A stretch of DNA of 5,241 bases from an uncultured bacterium (GTDB lineage Bacteria > Bacillota > Clostridia > Lachnospirales > Lachnospiraceae): the NCBI GenBank assembly GCA_905214365.1, contig CAJMMH010000208.1, positions 1 through 5,241 of the forward strand, in the 5' to 3' direction. The notes beneath the pieces were generated by a model. The model had not been told where the DNA came from. It saw only the letters and a list, made by a program, of their open reading frames with translations, and searched no databases. Numbering within the stretch: the stretch's first letter is position 1; every line of letters begins with the position of its first letter. Of this stretch, positions 5,169 to 5,241 are shown in pieces. The translations under genes and the position numbers were made by a program.

Positions 5169-5241
5169 ATGCAGAAAGGAATGAAACAGCTGCTTGTGCT
5201 CTGCGGCGCGGCAGTCGTTCTGGGCGGGGCCTATGCAGGCC
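5169..5241 (+). CDS. Probable DUF4340-domain protein, N-terminal fragment (cut by window edge)
   Basis: Twenty-four codons are visible, beginning MQKGMKQLLVLCGAAVVLGG and continuing AYAG before the window ends. A short basic start followed by one hydrophobic segment (about 8-24) indicates a signal anchor or signal peptide with the rest of the protein outside the membrane. In Clostridia, a DUF4340 protein with this kind of N-terminus usually follows the ATPase, permease and GldG-like genes, and the 12-base spacing fits one operon. The DUF4340 assignment rests mainly on gene order, because the domain itself is outside the window. It could be another exported protein. Confidence 0.65.
   Translation, partial: MQKGMKQLLVLCGAAVVLGGAYAG

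Overview
The window looks like chromosome of a low-to-moderate GC Firmicute of class Clostridia, most plausibly a Lachnospiraceae-type gut anaerobe. This rests on the clostridial style of SerC and of the SerA N-terminus (a CLNPIAKVG start), strong AGGAGG-type ribosome binding sites before every gene, and a Gld-like ABC exporter cluster of the kind common in that family. Genus is not assigned.

Left part, minus strand (1-1132): a serine biosynthesis operon. serC (phosphoserine aminotransferase, complete) is followed two bases later by the first 16 codons of serA (3-phosphoglycerate dehydrogenase), which runs off the left edge. The serA ribosome binding site lies inside the last codons of serC, so the two are probably translationally coupled. 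Together they make phosphoserine from 3-phosphoglycerate.

Middle (1133-1557): a 425-base divergent intergenic region without a confident gene. It holds a good sigma-A-type promoter reading left into serC (TTGACG, 17 bases, TAGTAT), a roughly 165-base serC leader with two short inverted repeats, a perfect TGTGAA-N6-TTCACA dyad just upstream of the serC -35 box, a weaker candidate promoter reading right, and a plus-strand reading frame with protein-like stretches that may be a leader peptide, a decayed gene or chance.

Right part, plus strand (1558-5241): a tightly packed operon for a Gld-like ABC-2 exporter. It encodes an ATPase (GTG start), a membrane permease whose start overlaps the ATPase end by 17 bases, a GldG-family auxiliary protein anchored in the membrane at both ends, and the first 24 codons of a probable DUF4340 protein that runs off the right edge. 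ATPase and permease should form the transporter core, while the GldG-like and DUF4340-like proteins display large domains outside the membrane. The substrate is unknown. The family name comes from Bacteroidetes gliding motility, which does not carry over to a Firmicute. The most unusual feature inside a gene is an Ala/Glu/Ser/Thr-rich segment of about 65 residues in the GldG-like protein.
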